Positions 13,505-24,692 of a DNA stretch of 64,000 bases are shown here, in pieces. A model generated the notes under the pieces. The model was given only the letters and a program-made list of their open reading frames with translations. It was not told the origin of the DNA and did not search any database. The stretch is from contig BDSI01000029.1 in the NCBI GenBank assembly GCA_003117195.1, forward strand, positions 809,023 through 873,022, read 5' to 3'. Each line of letters starts with the position of its first letter. The first letter of the stretch is position 1. Source of the stretch: Eudorina sp. 2006-703-Eu-15. Its lineage: Eukaryota; Chlorophyta; Chlorophyceae; Chlamydomonadales; Volvocaceae. The position numbers and the translations under genes are program-made.

Positions 13505-16500
13505 CGCATCGGTCGGTTTGGTGCGATGAGGAGGAGCGACAAGCAGACCTTGCGAACCCCGCCATGCCAGGATCTCAAGCAATGGTTGCGAAGGCAGAGG
13601 CGGTCAGGTGAACTGGCTTGCTGCTTGGGTGAGGCTGGAAATAGGTGGTGAATGAGCTTGCGGTCCCAACCCCGGGTCCCTGGCCCCGCTGCCGCCCCCG
13701 TCCCGGGTCCCCCGCCCGCACGCCCTGCAGCCAAAGCCTGCAAGGTGGACGCTGAGAACCACTGCAACGTGACCTGGTGGTTCGGCTACAAGGCGGGGCA
13801 GATCATCTCGTGCCTGAGGTGAGTGGGGGCCGGCTTGTGGCGGGGAGGTCAGGGCTGGCAGGTACGAGCTATCGATGAAAGTCGGCAGTCGTCTGTTCTG
13901 TAATCACACCTCTTCGCATCTACAGCTTACAGACCCGATGTCCTCCGATGTGTAAACTGCCTGCCTCGCCCCTCACCAACAGCTTGCCTGTCAAGGGTTT
14001 CAGTATTCCCCCCTTCAGCCCATGCGCTGTAGTTTCTCAATGCCCACACCAATTGCTTACTGACGCACCCGTCGCGCGTCCGTTTGCCTGTGCCGAGTCG
14101 CTGTAACCCACGCACCCACCTGCGCGCTCTTCTCACAAACCCTGTTTGCATGCAGGGAAATCAAATCATCGCTGGCGCCCGCATGCGCGAAACAGATCTT
14201 CAAGCTGCAGCAGGACGCCGCCGAGGACTTCCGGCTGGATCCGGACCTGTACAGCGCCTGCAAGGATGATGCTGATGTGCTTTGTAAGGGCGTCAAGTAC
14301 GGAGGCGGCCGCGTGCAGGCGTGCCTGGTGAGTGCGACCGCCAGGCTCGACCATTCTGCGCAAGGGGGGGCCGGTGCTTGTGCGTGCTTGCGGGAGTACT
14401 GGGCTCAGCCGGGACGGCTTTGTATTGTCGGTTGTTGCTTTCTGCGTGTGCTTTCTGCGTGTGGAGAATGGAGCCCTAGAAAAAAGAGATGCCCAGCTCG
14501 ACAGTCGGCGTAGATGATCACACCCGGAACCCGTACTGCCGAGGACCGATACCGGCACACGGTCACGGCGACGGTGACGTCGATTATGTAAGTCCGCCGT
14601 GCGCCAGTGACGCGAGGCGGGCGCCGGAGGGCCAGCAGCAGCAGCCGTCCGAAACGCCGCCGTTTGCGGAGAAATGAGCCCCGATACAAGAAAGTGTGTG
14701 ACAACCATGACAGGCAACGATGAAATGTGTTTATGCGTGCGAAGTCGCGGGCGGTGACGCCGGAGGGTTTCTCTGGGCGCGGCGGTGGGTGCGGACCCAG
14801 CGCCACCCTGCGAAGCGAGCTGTGCCGGGCGATGCCGCTCCTGGAGGGTTGGCATACGGCAGTGAAGGGTTCAGGTGAAACCCGTTGTTCACAGATGGCT
14901 GGTTCAAAGGTCCGAGTGCGGGGGCTGGCGGGTCCATGGGATGCTGCAGATTGCTTTAGAAATACATCCGGGGTTGGGGTTGGGGTCGGGGTCGGGGACC
15001 CACGTGCGATTGCCTGCCTGCTGAGGCTGCCCCCTCTTCCCCGCCCCGCCCACCCCTCCAGCGGGACAACCGTATGGCGCTGTCCTGGACGTGCGAGGAG
15101 CAGCTGTTCCGTCAGGAGCTGGAGAACGCGGACGACATCCGGCTGAGCGTGCGGCTCTACACGCTGTGTATGCGGGAGAAGCGCAGGTTCTGTGCGGACG
15201 TGGACCCGGGTGAGCGCTGAGGTGATAAGGGCGCAAGGCGCGGAAGAGCAAGGGGCCGGGATATCGAGGCAGTGGGCAGTACAGTCTATTCGAGACAGGA
15301 GCTGGTTGACAGCCTCTTCCCCAGTCCCTATCCACCGCCCTTGACTTTAACCTGGCCCGTGCTCACGCAAGCTAGCTAGCTTGCCTCTTGACTTGCACCG
15401 CGTGCTGTTCAAGCCCCGCCAGGACGGACCACGCCCCGGGATGAGGCTATGCGCTGTAATCTCGATTGAATGGTTTGAAGCCCTTGAACCCTGGCCTGAA
15501 TGCGCCCCAGGCGCCTCCCGTGTGAAGGACTGCCTGGAGGCCAACCGCAACGAGCCCGAGTTCGGGGCGGCCTGTCGCGAGGAGATCGACAAGATGATCG
15601 AGGCGCGCGTGCGGGACTTCCGTCTGGACTCGCGGCTGCAGCGGACGTGCGAGACCGACATCAACCGGCTGTGCCCCTACTCGGGCGACACGGACTACCT
15701 GGAGAGCGAGGAGGTGTCGGTCATCAAGTGCCTGCAGGTGGGGCATTGGGAGGGAGGGAGGGAGGGAGGGAAGGGGTATAGGAAATTGGTGGACATACGG
15801 TATTCAAACTGCGCTGCTGCCAGAGAGCAAAGGTCCGGCGGAGAATTGACTGTACCAGGATCTCCAGCGATGCGACGGCGTCCACCTTCTAGGCCTTGAC
15901 AAATACAGGGAGGGAAGGCGGGCCGGTGGGAGGGAGGGAAGGATGGACGGGCCGGCAGGTTGTTGGGTGGGTATGGATTGGGGAACCGATGCGTGGCACG
16001 GTTGTTGGGTGGGTGGGGACAGACGAGCGTCATGCCCGGATGCTTGGGTGGTCGCTGGGGAGGTTTGATTACAACAACACGATCTTTTCCTTGTAAATGC
16101 CGGACGTGGTGCCCAACAGACTCAGGGCGGGCGCCTGCCTATCTTTTTACGTGCTTGCCTACCTGCCTGTCTACCTGCCCGCCCGCCGGTATGCTTAATG
16201 CCTGCCCTCCTACCTGCTCTTTCAGAACAGGCCACTCACCCACCCATCCGGCCGCTTGCCCCTCAGGACTACCTGACCGAGATCGAGGACTCCACGTGCC
16301 GGGGCATGGTGCTCAAGTACAAGGAGCTGGCCGCGGAGGACATCCGGTTCGATGTGCCGCTGGCGGAGGCCTGCTACGGCGACCGACAGCGCTTGTGCGC
16401 AGATGTCCCGCCGGTGGGTGGGTGGGTGGGTGGGAACTGAGATGATGGCTGGGCGGGCGGTTGGAATGAACGGACACATGCGCAGAGGCGGGGGGCCTCA

Positions 16501-18276
16501 TGGCTATTCACGAAGCTTACCTTTGACCTTAGCCGGGTGATTCGCTTGATGGCTGGCGGGCGTGGGAAGGGGGGGGTGTCAGGATGTCCGTGGCGTGTTC
16601 CATGGCGTGTTGTCCAGCGCGCGTGAGTCACGCCGTTACCTGGCAGCCCCGTAGGCCGCCGTGTGGGCGCATTGGTGACGACCCGGGGCTCACGTTGAAC
16701 TTGACCGTTACCGTTGCTTGGTAAGCGGGGCCTCGCTGGGAGCCTCTCCTGGCAGGCACCGAGGATTCCTTTTGGGTGTTCTCTGCACCATTTATGAATT
16801 CCATTATACGCACGATGACCCGCACTTGTCACGAGCCTGGAAGGGGAGGGCAAGCCGGAAGTGAGGCAGCCGCGGCCCGAGGCTGAAGGACAGCGGGGCA
16901 GGGCATGTGCCAATGACTGTGCGGAGGCTGAGGATTTCGAACCTCCGATACGGACGAGGGCGATCAGCTAAACCCGTATGTCCACCCTACCGAATGGTCA
17001 CGCCTCTCCGCCTGCCCCCATCTCCTTCGCGCAGGGTTCCGCCCAGGTGTTCCGGTGCCTGGTGACCAACCGGGACCAGCTCTCGGCCTCCTGCCGCGCC
17101 CGGCTCTTCGATGAGGAGGTCCGCTTCTCGGAGAACATCGATTTCCAGTACCCCATGAAGGTGGGGTGGCCTGAGGGAGGGGCAGGGCAGGTGTGGGAGC
17201 GACGGCGTAGGCTCGGCGGGAAGCCGAGTTGGGTGGGAGAAGCATTGCTGATGGCAATTGCAGGCGCAACGTGAGCAGATCCGCACACGATAGCACCTCA
17301 CCTTCAGCCCACCTCCGACACGCCAAACGATGAAACTCCGGCGGTGACTCGTCCGTACGCCCTTGCATGTTATCAGATTTGCGGCTTTGCACGGGCCATA
17401 CGGGCATTCCCGAGGCGTACCCAAGGCCCCTCGCATAACGCGCACGCTTCCTACCCTCCGAACGCCCATACACGTACTTACAGGCAACCCTGTTGACACT
17501 TTCAGGTTCCGACTGTCTCGTTCCGTCTGAAGTGTCTGCCGCCTTACTATCCCGGTCCGGCCCGCGGCAGACCGCGGCAGATAATCTTGTTCACGGCATC
17601 GGCTACCCGTCACCCCTTCCGGGCGTGCACCGGCCCCTCCCCCAATGTCAGTTTGACCGGACCTCCTCCCCGCCCCGCACCCCCGTGCTGTAGGTGGCCT
17701 GCGAAAAGGAGCTCCAGGCTTTCTGCAAGGACGTCCCGCACGGGGAGGCGCGGGCCATCCGCTGCCTGCAGGTGGGCCGGGAGGGAGGGTGTGAGGAAGG
17801 GGCGGTGGTGGGTGGGTGGGTGGGTGGGTGAGTGGGTGAGATGGGGTCCATTTGCCGCCTAGGTATGGCACCTGGTGAATGGCGCGGCACGTCGGGGGGG
17901 GGGCAGGGGACCTGCTTTGGGGCCTGCCCACGTCGGGGCGTCCCGCCCTGGTCCCTTAACTCCTCACCCATCGCCGCACCCTTGCGAGTCACTTGATGGG
18001 GTGGGGTGCTGTCTGCAACGTGCACTGCGCTGCGGCACCAAGTCGTCTGGAAGGTCCTGACCTTCCTGTACGTCCCCGTTTGCTCCCTCCCGTTCTCTTG
18101 CACACACCCTCCGTCGCTTGTGGTGCCGCCACCGACACCGACTTTTAGCTGCAGCATGTGATGCCCCCAGACGCGCCAACTCCACACATTCGCTCGACTA
18201 TGGGATGCCCGCCCCTCCGCGTGTGCCCCCGCTTGCCGACCGGGTCCCTCCCGAACCGCAATGTGCACTGACCCCC

Positions 18277-18315
<39 letters not shown>

Positions 18316-21314
18316 ACATCTGCCCCCACATATCGCCTACTACGCCCTCACCGGTCACTTCCGTCAAGGATTTCGGCAATTCGCGCGGGTTTCGGGTATC
18401 CTCTGTGTCCGTCGCCACCATCGGCTACTGCGCTGGACTTCACTTCTCGCGGCTCAGTTCTCTTAAACACACATCTGCCCCCAGGGACCCCGAAGCAAGG
18501 GCACTATCGCGATTGCGCCGTACCTTACTGAAGACGCTAAGCGCAGCCCATGAATCGTGTCTACCGCCCTCCTTCCCGCCTGCCCCCACCCCGGGCGGCC
18601 CCCAGGACCACAAGGAGGAGGAGGAGTTTGGCGCGGACTGCCTGAAGCAGGTGGAGGCGTACGAGCACGAGGCGGCCAAGGACTACCGCCTCAACTACCG
18701 GCTGGAGCAGGAGTGCGGCGGCGACATCGCGCAGCTGTGCGAATCGGTGTGCAACACCGAGGAGGGACAGGTGAGCGGCCCAGGGGTGAGGGGGGCAGGG
18801 CATGAACGGTATGTAGTATGTATCGGTATGCGTTCAGCAAGAAACCCGTGTGGTAATGGAGAACTGAGAAACTCGTGTGAACTGAGAACCCCATGTGTTT
18901 ATGTGTTTAACGTAACCCTTGCATGTGTGTGTGGGAGCGCACATGTGGGCTGCCGCCTGTTGTGAGGCGCCCACCCAATTCTCTGAAACTATCGTACCTG
19001 CGGTGCAGCTGTGCGGCGGCACGGTGCTGCGCTGCCTGACCGAGCGCATGGACGACATCACCAATGAGTCGTGTCGCAAAGAGGTCGAGTACTATGAGAA
19101 GATGGAGGTGAACGACTTCAACAATGACGTCATCCTGGCGGCTGCATGCAGGGACGACGTGGCGTCGTTCTGCAGGGATGTGCAGCCGGGTGAGCGGCGG
19201 CGGGGTCCGGGAGGTCCGGCGGGGAAGGGTGAAAAGGCGGATTCAACGACGGCAACAGGAGGGGGCGAGGGGTAGGTTGAAGTTGTGGGGGGAACGGCAA
19301 AGGGAAACTCCGGGGGAGGGGGTCCGAGGTTCTAGACGGCGCCCACCGACCCGCCCTGCTTTCGGGGTGCGGCGTGTGTGACATGGATATGCCCGCGCCC
19401 CCCCTCCCCAGGCGAGGGCCGGGTGCACGAGTGCCTGCGCGCCCACCGGTCCGACCTCGGCGACGCCTGCCGGCGGGAGGAGCTGCGGCTGGAGGAGGTG
19501 GAGGCGGAGAACGTGGAGCTGCGGCCCGGCATCCTGCGCGCCTGCCGCAACGAGCGCCGGTCCTTCTGCGGCGGCGTGGCGCCCGGCAGCGCGCGCGTGT
19601 TCCGCTGCCTGGCGGACAAGATGTCGGACCGCGACTTCGGGGAGGGCTGCCGCAAGGAGATTACGGGCAAGCTGCTGCGCCGCCAGGCTAACTGGAAGCT
19701 GGACCCGCTGCTGCGTAAGGCGTGCAGGTGGGGCGTGCAGGCAGCGGGGCGGGATGATACAGGGTGGTACGGGGCTGAGGGGTTGTTGCAGGCGGTGGTA
19801 ATGGTGGGCGGAGGTCCCCGCCACATCCACGTGCTGCTGCCCTCGGTCGGTGTTTCCCCACCCGCCCATCCCGCCACCGGTTCGTTTTTTGGTCTGTTTT
19901 TTTGTTTTATCCCCCAACCCGCCACCCTCCGCTTGCCGCCGATCGCTTTTGCATGTGGGTTGCACCCTCGCACCTCATCCCATCGGATATTCGTACACAT
20001 GGCTGCGTGACTGTATACGGGGATGACCCGCGCACGTCGCTCCTCCCCCTGGCTGCCCCGCGTCCTCGTCCTCCTCCTCCATACATCAGATATTCAGAGT
20101 CCTCATTGCATCCGTCCTGCGCACCCGAATCCCACTCTCAGCGCAGTTTCTCTGTGACTACCCCCAACCCCTCTTTACCTGCCAATTCTTTGCTAACCCA
20201 CCTGGGCGGCGTGTGTCCCCTTGACACCTCCCCTGGGCCCCCTCAGGTCTTCCGTGACGTCCTTGTGCGCCTCCGAGGAGGAGGCCGACAGCGAGGAGGG
20301 CCTGGTGTACAAGTGCCTGGCCGCCCACTACTACGACCTGGACGCGGGCTGCCAGCGGGAGCTGGGTAGGGCCGTCCACATGGCGCTGTTCGTGTGGGCA
20401 CCGGGCGCCACCCTCACGTCCGCCTGCGACGACGACGTCAAGGCGCTGTGCCTGTCGATGCGGCCCAGCATGGGCGCCACACCGGGGGCGGTAGGCCAGT
20501 GCCTCGTGTCGCAGGTAAGGGGGAGAGGGGTGTTTTAGGTCCTGCATCGGTAGACACATATGCATAAGGGGGAGGTTATGGGTCGGAATCGGTGGGCGTG
20601 GGCCCGAGGGGAAAACAAAGGGTGGGTGTGGGGCTTGCTGGCAGACAGTACGGCAGTCCGCGGCCTGACGCAGCGACCACGGTGGCGGAGTGTTGCGCGA
20701 GTGGAAGCTGCGGGGGCTAGTGGGGTGCAGGGGGGTATCGGCCAGGGCCGGGAATTAGGGTTGGGTGTGCAGCACAGGTGGCGGCGATGCAGCCCGACCG
20801 AGACGGTGCGCCCTGCACCCCTGCATCAGCCTATCCCCTGCCTGCAAAACATCCCCAACCCTATCGCCCACACTCCGCGCATTGCCCGACCGCTGCCCCC
20901 GTCCCGCCGCTGCAGCTGGCGGCCGCCACCACCACCACCACCGATGGCGCCTCTGGTAGCAGCAGCAGCAGCAGCAGCAGCCAGGCTCTGTCCCCCAAGT
21001 GTGCGGCGCTCGTGGCGGTGGCTGAGCCGCCCACCACCAAGGAGGCGTTCGAGGCCTCTCTGGCGGTGGCGCTGCTCCAGGACCGTATCACCGCAGTGGA
21101 GGCCAGCACGGGGCTGACCATACTCCACCGCGACCACCGCGGCAACGCCCGGGGGCTCACCCTGACCGGCTGGACGGCGGCGCTGGGTATGGTGTGCCTG
21201 GTGGTGCTGCTCACCTGGGGCGTGGGCTACGGGTGGCGCGTGTGGCGGGGGGTCCCGGAGGGCGAGGGGTACACGCTTGTAGTCAAGGGGGACAAGGAAC
21301 GGGGGTCAGGATGA
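12263..21314 (+). CDS. GLG1: GLG1-like cysteine-rich Golgi membrane protein
   Basis: Fifteen exons join in phase: 12263-12428, 12515-12631, 12981-13070, 13731-13818, 14156-14327, 15062-15209, 15511-15737, 16267-16413, 17035-17160, 17694-17771, 18606-18770, 19009-19189, 19412-19727, 20247-20514 and 20916-21314, giving 895 residues. The ATG at 12263 gives a signal peptide (FFVLVGIFLGIIALGHSA). The body is a chain of cysteine-rich GLG1 repeats of roughly 60 residues with patterns such as ACKDDADVLC, TCETDINRLC, DYRLNYRLEQEC and VFRCL. A Ser/Thr-rich spacer precedes one transmembrane helix (AALGMVCLVVLLTWGVG) and a short basic tail. This matches the type I topology of animal GLG1/MG-160/ESL-1, a Golgi protein of about 1150 residues that binds growth factors. 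The algal ligand is unknown. Family assignment is strong. Function beyond Golgi residence is inference. Confidence 0.88.
12868..12970 (+). repeat. Tandem duplication at an intron 3' end
   Basis: A 47-bp unit starting CTCGGCCATCGTGCT and ending GCGGCCGCTC occurs at 12924-12970 and, with a 9-bp insertion after GTGCT, at 12868-12923. It ends 10 bp before the acceptor of GLG1 exon 3. Confidence 0.85.
13477..13504 (+). repeat. (TCTG)n microsatellite in GLG1 intron
   Basis: Seven uninterrupted TCTG units within the intron between exons 3 and 4. Confidence 0.95.
14455..14660 (+). repeat. Dispersed repeat fragment in GLG1 intron
   Basis: The stretch containing CGGCGACGGTGACGT and GGAGGGCCAGCAGCAGCAGC resembles 34640-34860 in the transporter intron (CGGCGACAGTGACGT, GGAGGGCCAGCAGCAACCGC) with matching spacing. 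Boundaries are approximate. Confidence 0.5.
18279..18318 (+). repeat. (CT)n(CA)n compound microsatellite in GLG1 intron
   Basis: A CT run of about 12 bp is followed by about 14 CA units, upstream of exon 11. Confidence 0.95.
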
Positions 21315-23492
21315 GGGTGAGGGTGGGCAAAGAATGATGGGCGGGGCTGAGGGGGGGCTGGGGGCCGGGGCGGAGCTCCAGGGGCAGCGTGTCAGTCCGT
21401 GGGTGCGCACTCAGTCTCTCGACCGAGTGGCCGACCGACTTACTGACTGTCTACCTATGGGTTCGTCAGATTTCGGGAAAGCGTGAACCCAGGAGGGAGA
21501 TGTTCTTGCGGTGTGTGGAATTCCACTGGATTGGCTGACCGATAGCCGGGCTGACTGACTGACTGACCGACTGGCTGACTGGGACGGACGCACGGATGGG
21601 CCGGCGGGCAGGGCCGGCATGGCACGCCCACATGCATGGCGGCAAGACATATAAAGCCATGTCATGTGTGTTTGGACACCATGCCGGGACAGGAGGTCGT
21701 TTCCGTGCAAGCGGGTAGGCCGCAGGCACGCGGACTGCGGGACACTGTGCACCTCCCTAAAGAGCACCGATGGGGTTACCTGAGAACCTGGCGGGCGGGT
21801 GCCCCGTCGACTGACTGAGCGCGGAGGGGCGGGTGCTGCTGACGTGGGGGGGGGGAAGATAGGGCACATTGAGGGTTTTTAATCATTGATGCGACATAAA
21901 GAAACGCTGCGTGTATATACATATCATGCTATGCATTCGATATGGCTCGATAAGGGGAGAGTGAGAGTGCCGTACGGAAAGACGATTGAGAGTCGGTGAG
22001 TGTGCATGTGGGCCGTTGTGCTCGGTTGCACAAGTGTGTTTTTGAAGATGACCGCCGGCGAGGGACTGAGCCGCTGAACAAGCGGTATCCAACCCGACAG
22101 ACGCTGCATACGGAAAGCCACCGTCAGTATGTGTTCATCTGCAGGCAAGACAGTATGCGTGATATGCGACGAGCACAGCAGCGCGCACTAGATGCCCGTA
22201 TGCGTCCATCAATACGCGCGTCTGGGTCCGAAAAGTGAAGGCAAGGCTGCAGTAGAGAAACCGCCGTCAGAGCGCTGTCGTTCTGGAGCGCGTTTTGGTG
22301 GTTTGCCGGAGTTGCGCGATGCCTTCGAAGGATGCAAATTTATGCGGGTCTGCTGCCTTGGCCATACGAACTCACACAACATGCCGTGCGTGCATACGAT
22401 CCGCGCGTTGTTTACGTTATGAACCCACTTGCGAGCAAAACGCCTCGTAATCATCACCGTCGATGACAACCGACGGTACTGCTGAATACCGTAACGGAAT
22501 CATGCGTGCGAGCGAAACAGCGTGCATGCCAAGGCAGCGAAGGCGGCGATGATGCAGATACAGAGTGGCAGGGGCAGTACGGCATACGAGCAACGACAGT
22601 CGGACCAGGGCTAGACTGGGACAGAAGCGCGAAACAAAACAAGCTACAAGGTGGACCCTGAGTCCCGACCGGGACCTCATCTCATCAACCCCTACCAAGG
22701 TCTGCGCACCCATCCTCCATCACCCGCGGGGGGGTCATGCAGCCATACGGCCAACACACCAGGTTACCAGCGCGCCAGAATTGCTCTCGTACGTACCACG
22801 GGTCTCTGGACAGAATGCGTAGGTTATTCATCATCGCGCGCCGCGTCATCGCCGCATCTCCCAAGTGCGACGAACTTTGTGGTGCGGGGTAATCTGTACA
22901 GCATTTGTCGTACAGGTCATGCGCCACGCTGCAGATGACGGTTTTCCCGTGCATGACGTCTATGACAGTTGTGCCTTGGAGCTCGACAAGCTCATGTGGC
23001 CCATGGGACAAACGCCTTAAGGTGACTTCAGCTCTGTACCTTTTTGCGGACAAGCGTACGGCCTCCAGGAGACCAGGACACCTCAGGGTCGTTGGCGGTT
23101 GCTAGTGATACGCGGATGTGTCGCGCGATCGAGCTGAAGGGTTTAAGATTATCAACAGTGTTCAGCGTAATCTTACTGTGCGCGGCCATGTTCCCAATCC
23201 CAAACGTGTACGAGAAAGACCTGTTTTGTAGCCGTTTCATTACGTTATGGACTCTGCATTTATGCTATTATATAGTATAATTCTGCTACACAGCCACTTA
23301 CAATTTCATGAACCGGCACTGACCTTGCAGCACACTTTGTTGGGGGTTGTCAAGTAAGGGGACTTCCTAATTTGGGAGCTGTTTACCTAAATAAACTTAT
23401 CTAATAAGTACCGGCAGCTGTGGCTCCATCTGCTTCTTACGAAACCGCCGCCAGCTCTCTTTGCGAAGTGTTGTGTGCGGCGTCTTGCAAAC
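21315..23492. other. Intergenic: GLG1 3' region with repeat copy
   Basis: No convincing gene. It begins with G-rich sequence, then GACT/CTGACTGA-rich low-complexity tracts (about 21410-21590). It includes a copy of the dispersed repeat at about 22140-22437. The last few hundred bases are AT-rich and lead into the zinc finger gene. Confidence 0.4.
22140..22437 (+). repeat. Dispersed repeat, copy downstream of GLG1
   Basis: It aligns by eye with 35138-35415. Shared blocks in the same order include GAGCGCTGTCGTT, CTGCTGCCTTGGCCA/CGGCTGCCTTGGCCA, ACTCACAC, GTGCGTGC and GCAAGCAAAACGCC (here GCGAGCAAAACGCC). Divergence is substantial, so these are old copies. Confidence 0.6.
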
Positions 23493-24692
23493 ATGGGAAA
23501 AGCCAAGCCGGCGAAGCATACGGCGAAGGAGATTGCTCAAAAGGTGGGCGGTAAAGTGTGGTAAGCGCGCGTATACGGCCGTGGTGCACTGACGTTGCAC
23601 CCGCTGGCCTTCAGTTGCAACTATACTTCTCTTCCGTCACTCAGGTTGCTGCTGCTACAACCAACATGGGCGGAGGCAAGACGGGCCAAGCGGACCGCTT
23701 GGGCGGGAAGGCTGGTCACGCAAAGTTCCAGTGTCACATCTGCAAACAAAACGCACCCGACTTGAAGAGCATGCAGGTGGGCTTTGTGGCCCGGGGCACG
23801 TATTGACGGATGGACACGGATAGTCAGCCAGGTCGTACTTCCCACGATGCTTGACGGGCCACGCTGGCGAAGGGGCTGCACGGTCAGCGTTGACAATGGC
23901 ATTCGGAAGCACGCGGAGGCCTTCATGCTTTGCGTACGGCGGGCCTTCACGACGAGGCGCTTGCTCGGCGTGGATGATGCTGCGCGTTGGAGGTGGCGCC
24001 TATGACCTCTCTATCGCATTTGCAATAAATACATTCCAACCAACGGCTTCGCAACCAGCGCAGCGCAATGGAGACCCCAGATACACCCTTGGCTTTCACT
24101 CGTATGATCCAAGAGATCCCGTGACCCGTCAGCTGAGCTGCGGTAGCCCGTCCCTGGAGTCGGAGGACCTGACCACATGTTCTCCCCTTGGCGCGTCTTG
24201 TCAACCTCAAGTGTTGCCCGAGGGCTGCACCCAGCCAACCGTATTCCCATGGCCCTGACCAGGCGTCGGTGCAATGGGGGCATGCCGTTTGCAAATATGC
24301 CTGGTCATTTCGTTCGGACTGGGCCTGACCCTGGTCGGACACGTTTTAAGGACCCGCACAGCAGCCAAGTGCACCTCCTCCGCGCGAATAGCTTCACATT
24401 ACGTCACTGTGCGTTCGCTCTCTGTTGCGTCTTTTGATTTTTGAAGGTGATGGCCCACCTCAATGCGGCTGCCTAGGTTTAGGGATAGGAATAGGGAACC
24501 CGACTTCTCTCCAACCGCTGCTCCGCCCATTATGACTCTTCCAAGATTCGCTGCTCCCCGTCCCGCCCCCAGATGCACCATGAGGCCCGCCACCCTAAGG
24601 AGCCCTGGGAGCCGGAGAAATGCACGGACCTTCATGAAGTATTCGGCGGAACCACTAAGGGCGTGGCAGTCCGCGGCAGCACGAAAAAGTGA
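23493..24692 (+). CDS. Small C2H2 zinc finger protein, At-type conserved family
   Basis: Three exons join in phase 0: 23493-23543, 23645-23776 and 24573-24692, giving 100 residues. It starts MGKAKPAKHTAKEIAQKVAA, followed by TTNMGGGKTGQADRLGGKAG and one zinc finger with Cys at CHIC and His at HHEARH (spacing C-x2-C-x12-H-x4-H), split by the second intron. It ends in GVAVRGSTKK. This resembles a family of short, single-finger plant and algal proteins that begin with a basic HTAKEIA segment. I recall no established function. The glycine-rich middle and basic ends suggest nucleic-acid or chaperone-like binding, but that is inference. It is the only plus-strand gene between GLG1 and the convergent CAH3 gene. 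The full-length reading and family resemblance make it a confident gene, with function unknown. Confidence 0.85.

Noticed and set aside
12793..13767. 324-codon open frame antisense to GLG1
   Set aside because: It covers GLG1 introns and exons 3-4 on the opposite strand. The sense exons splice in phase and carry the cysteine-rich repeats, so the antisense frame is a by-product of high GC.
16987..17931. 314-codon minus-strand frame over GLG1 exons 9-10
   Set aside because: Opposite-strand shadow of real exons plus intron sequence, with no domain.
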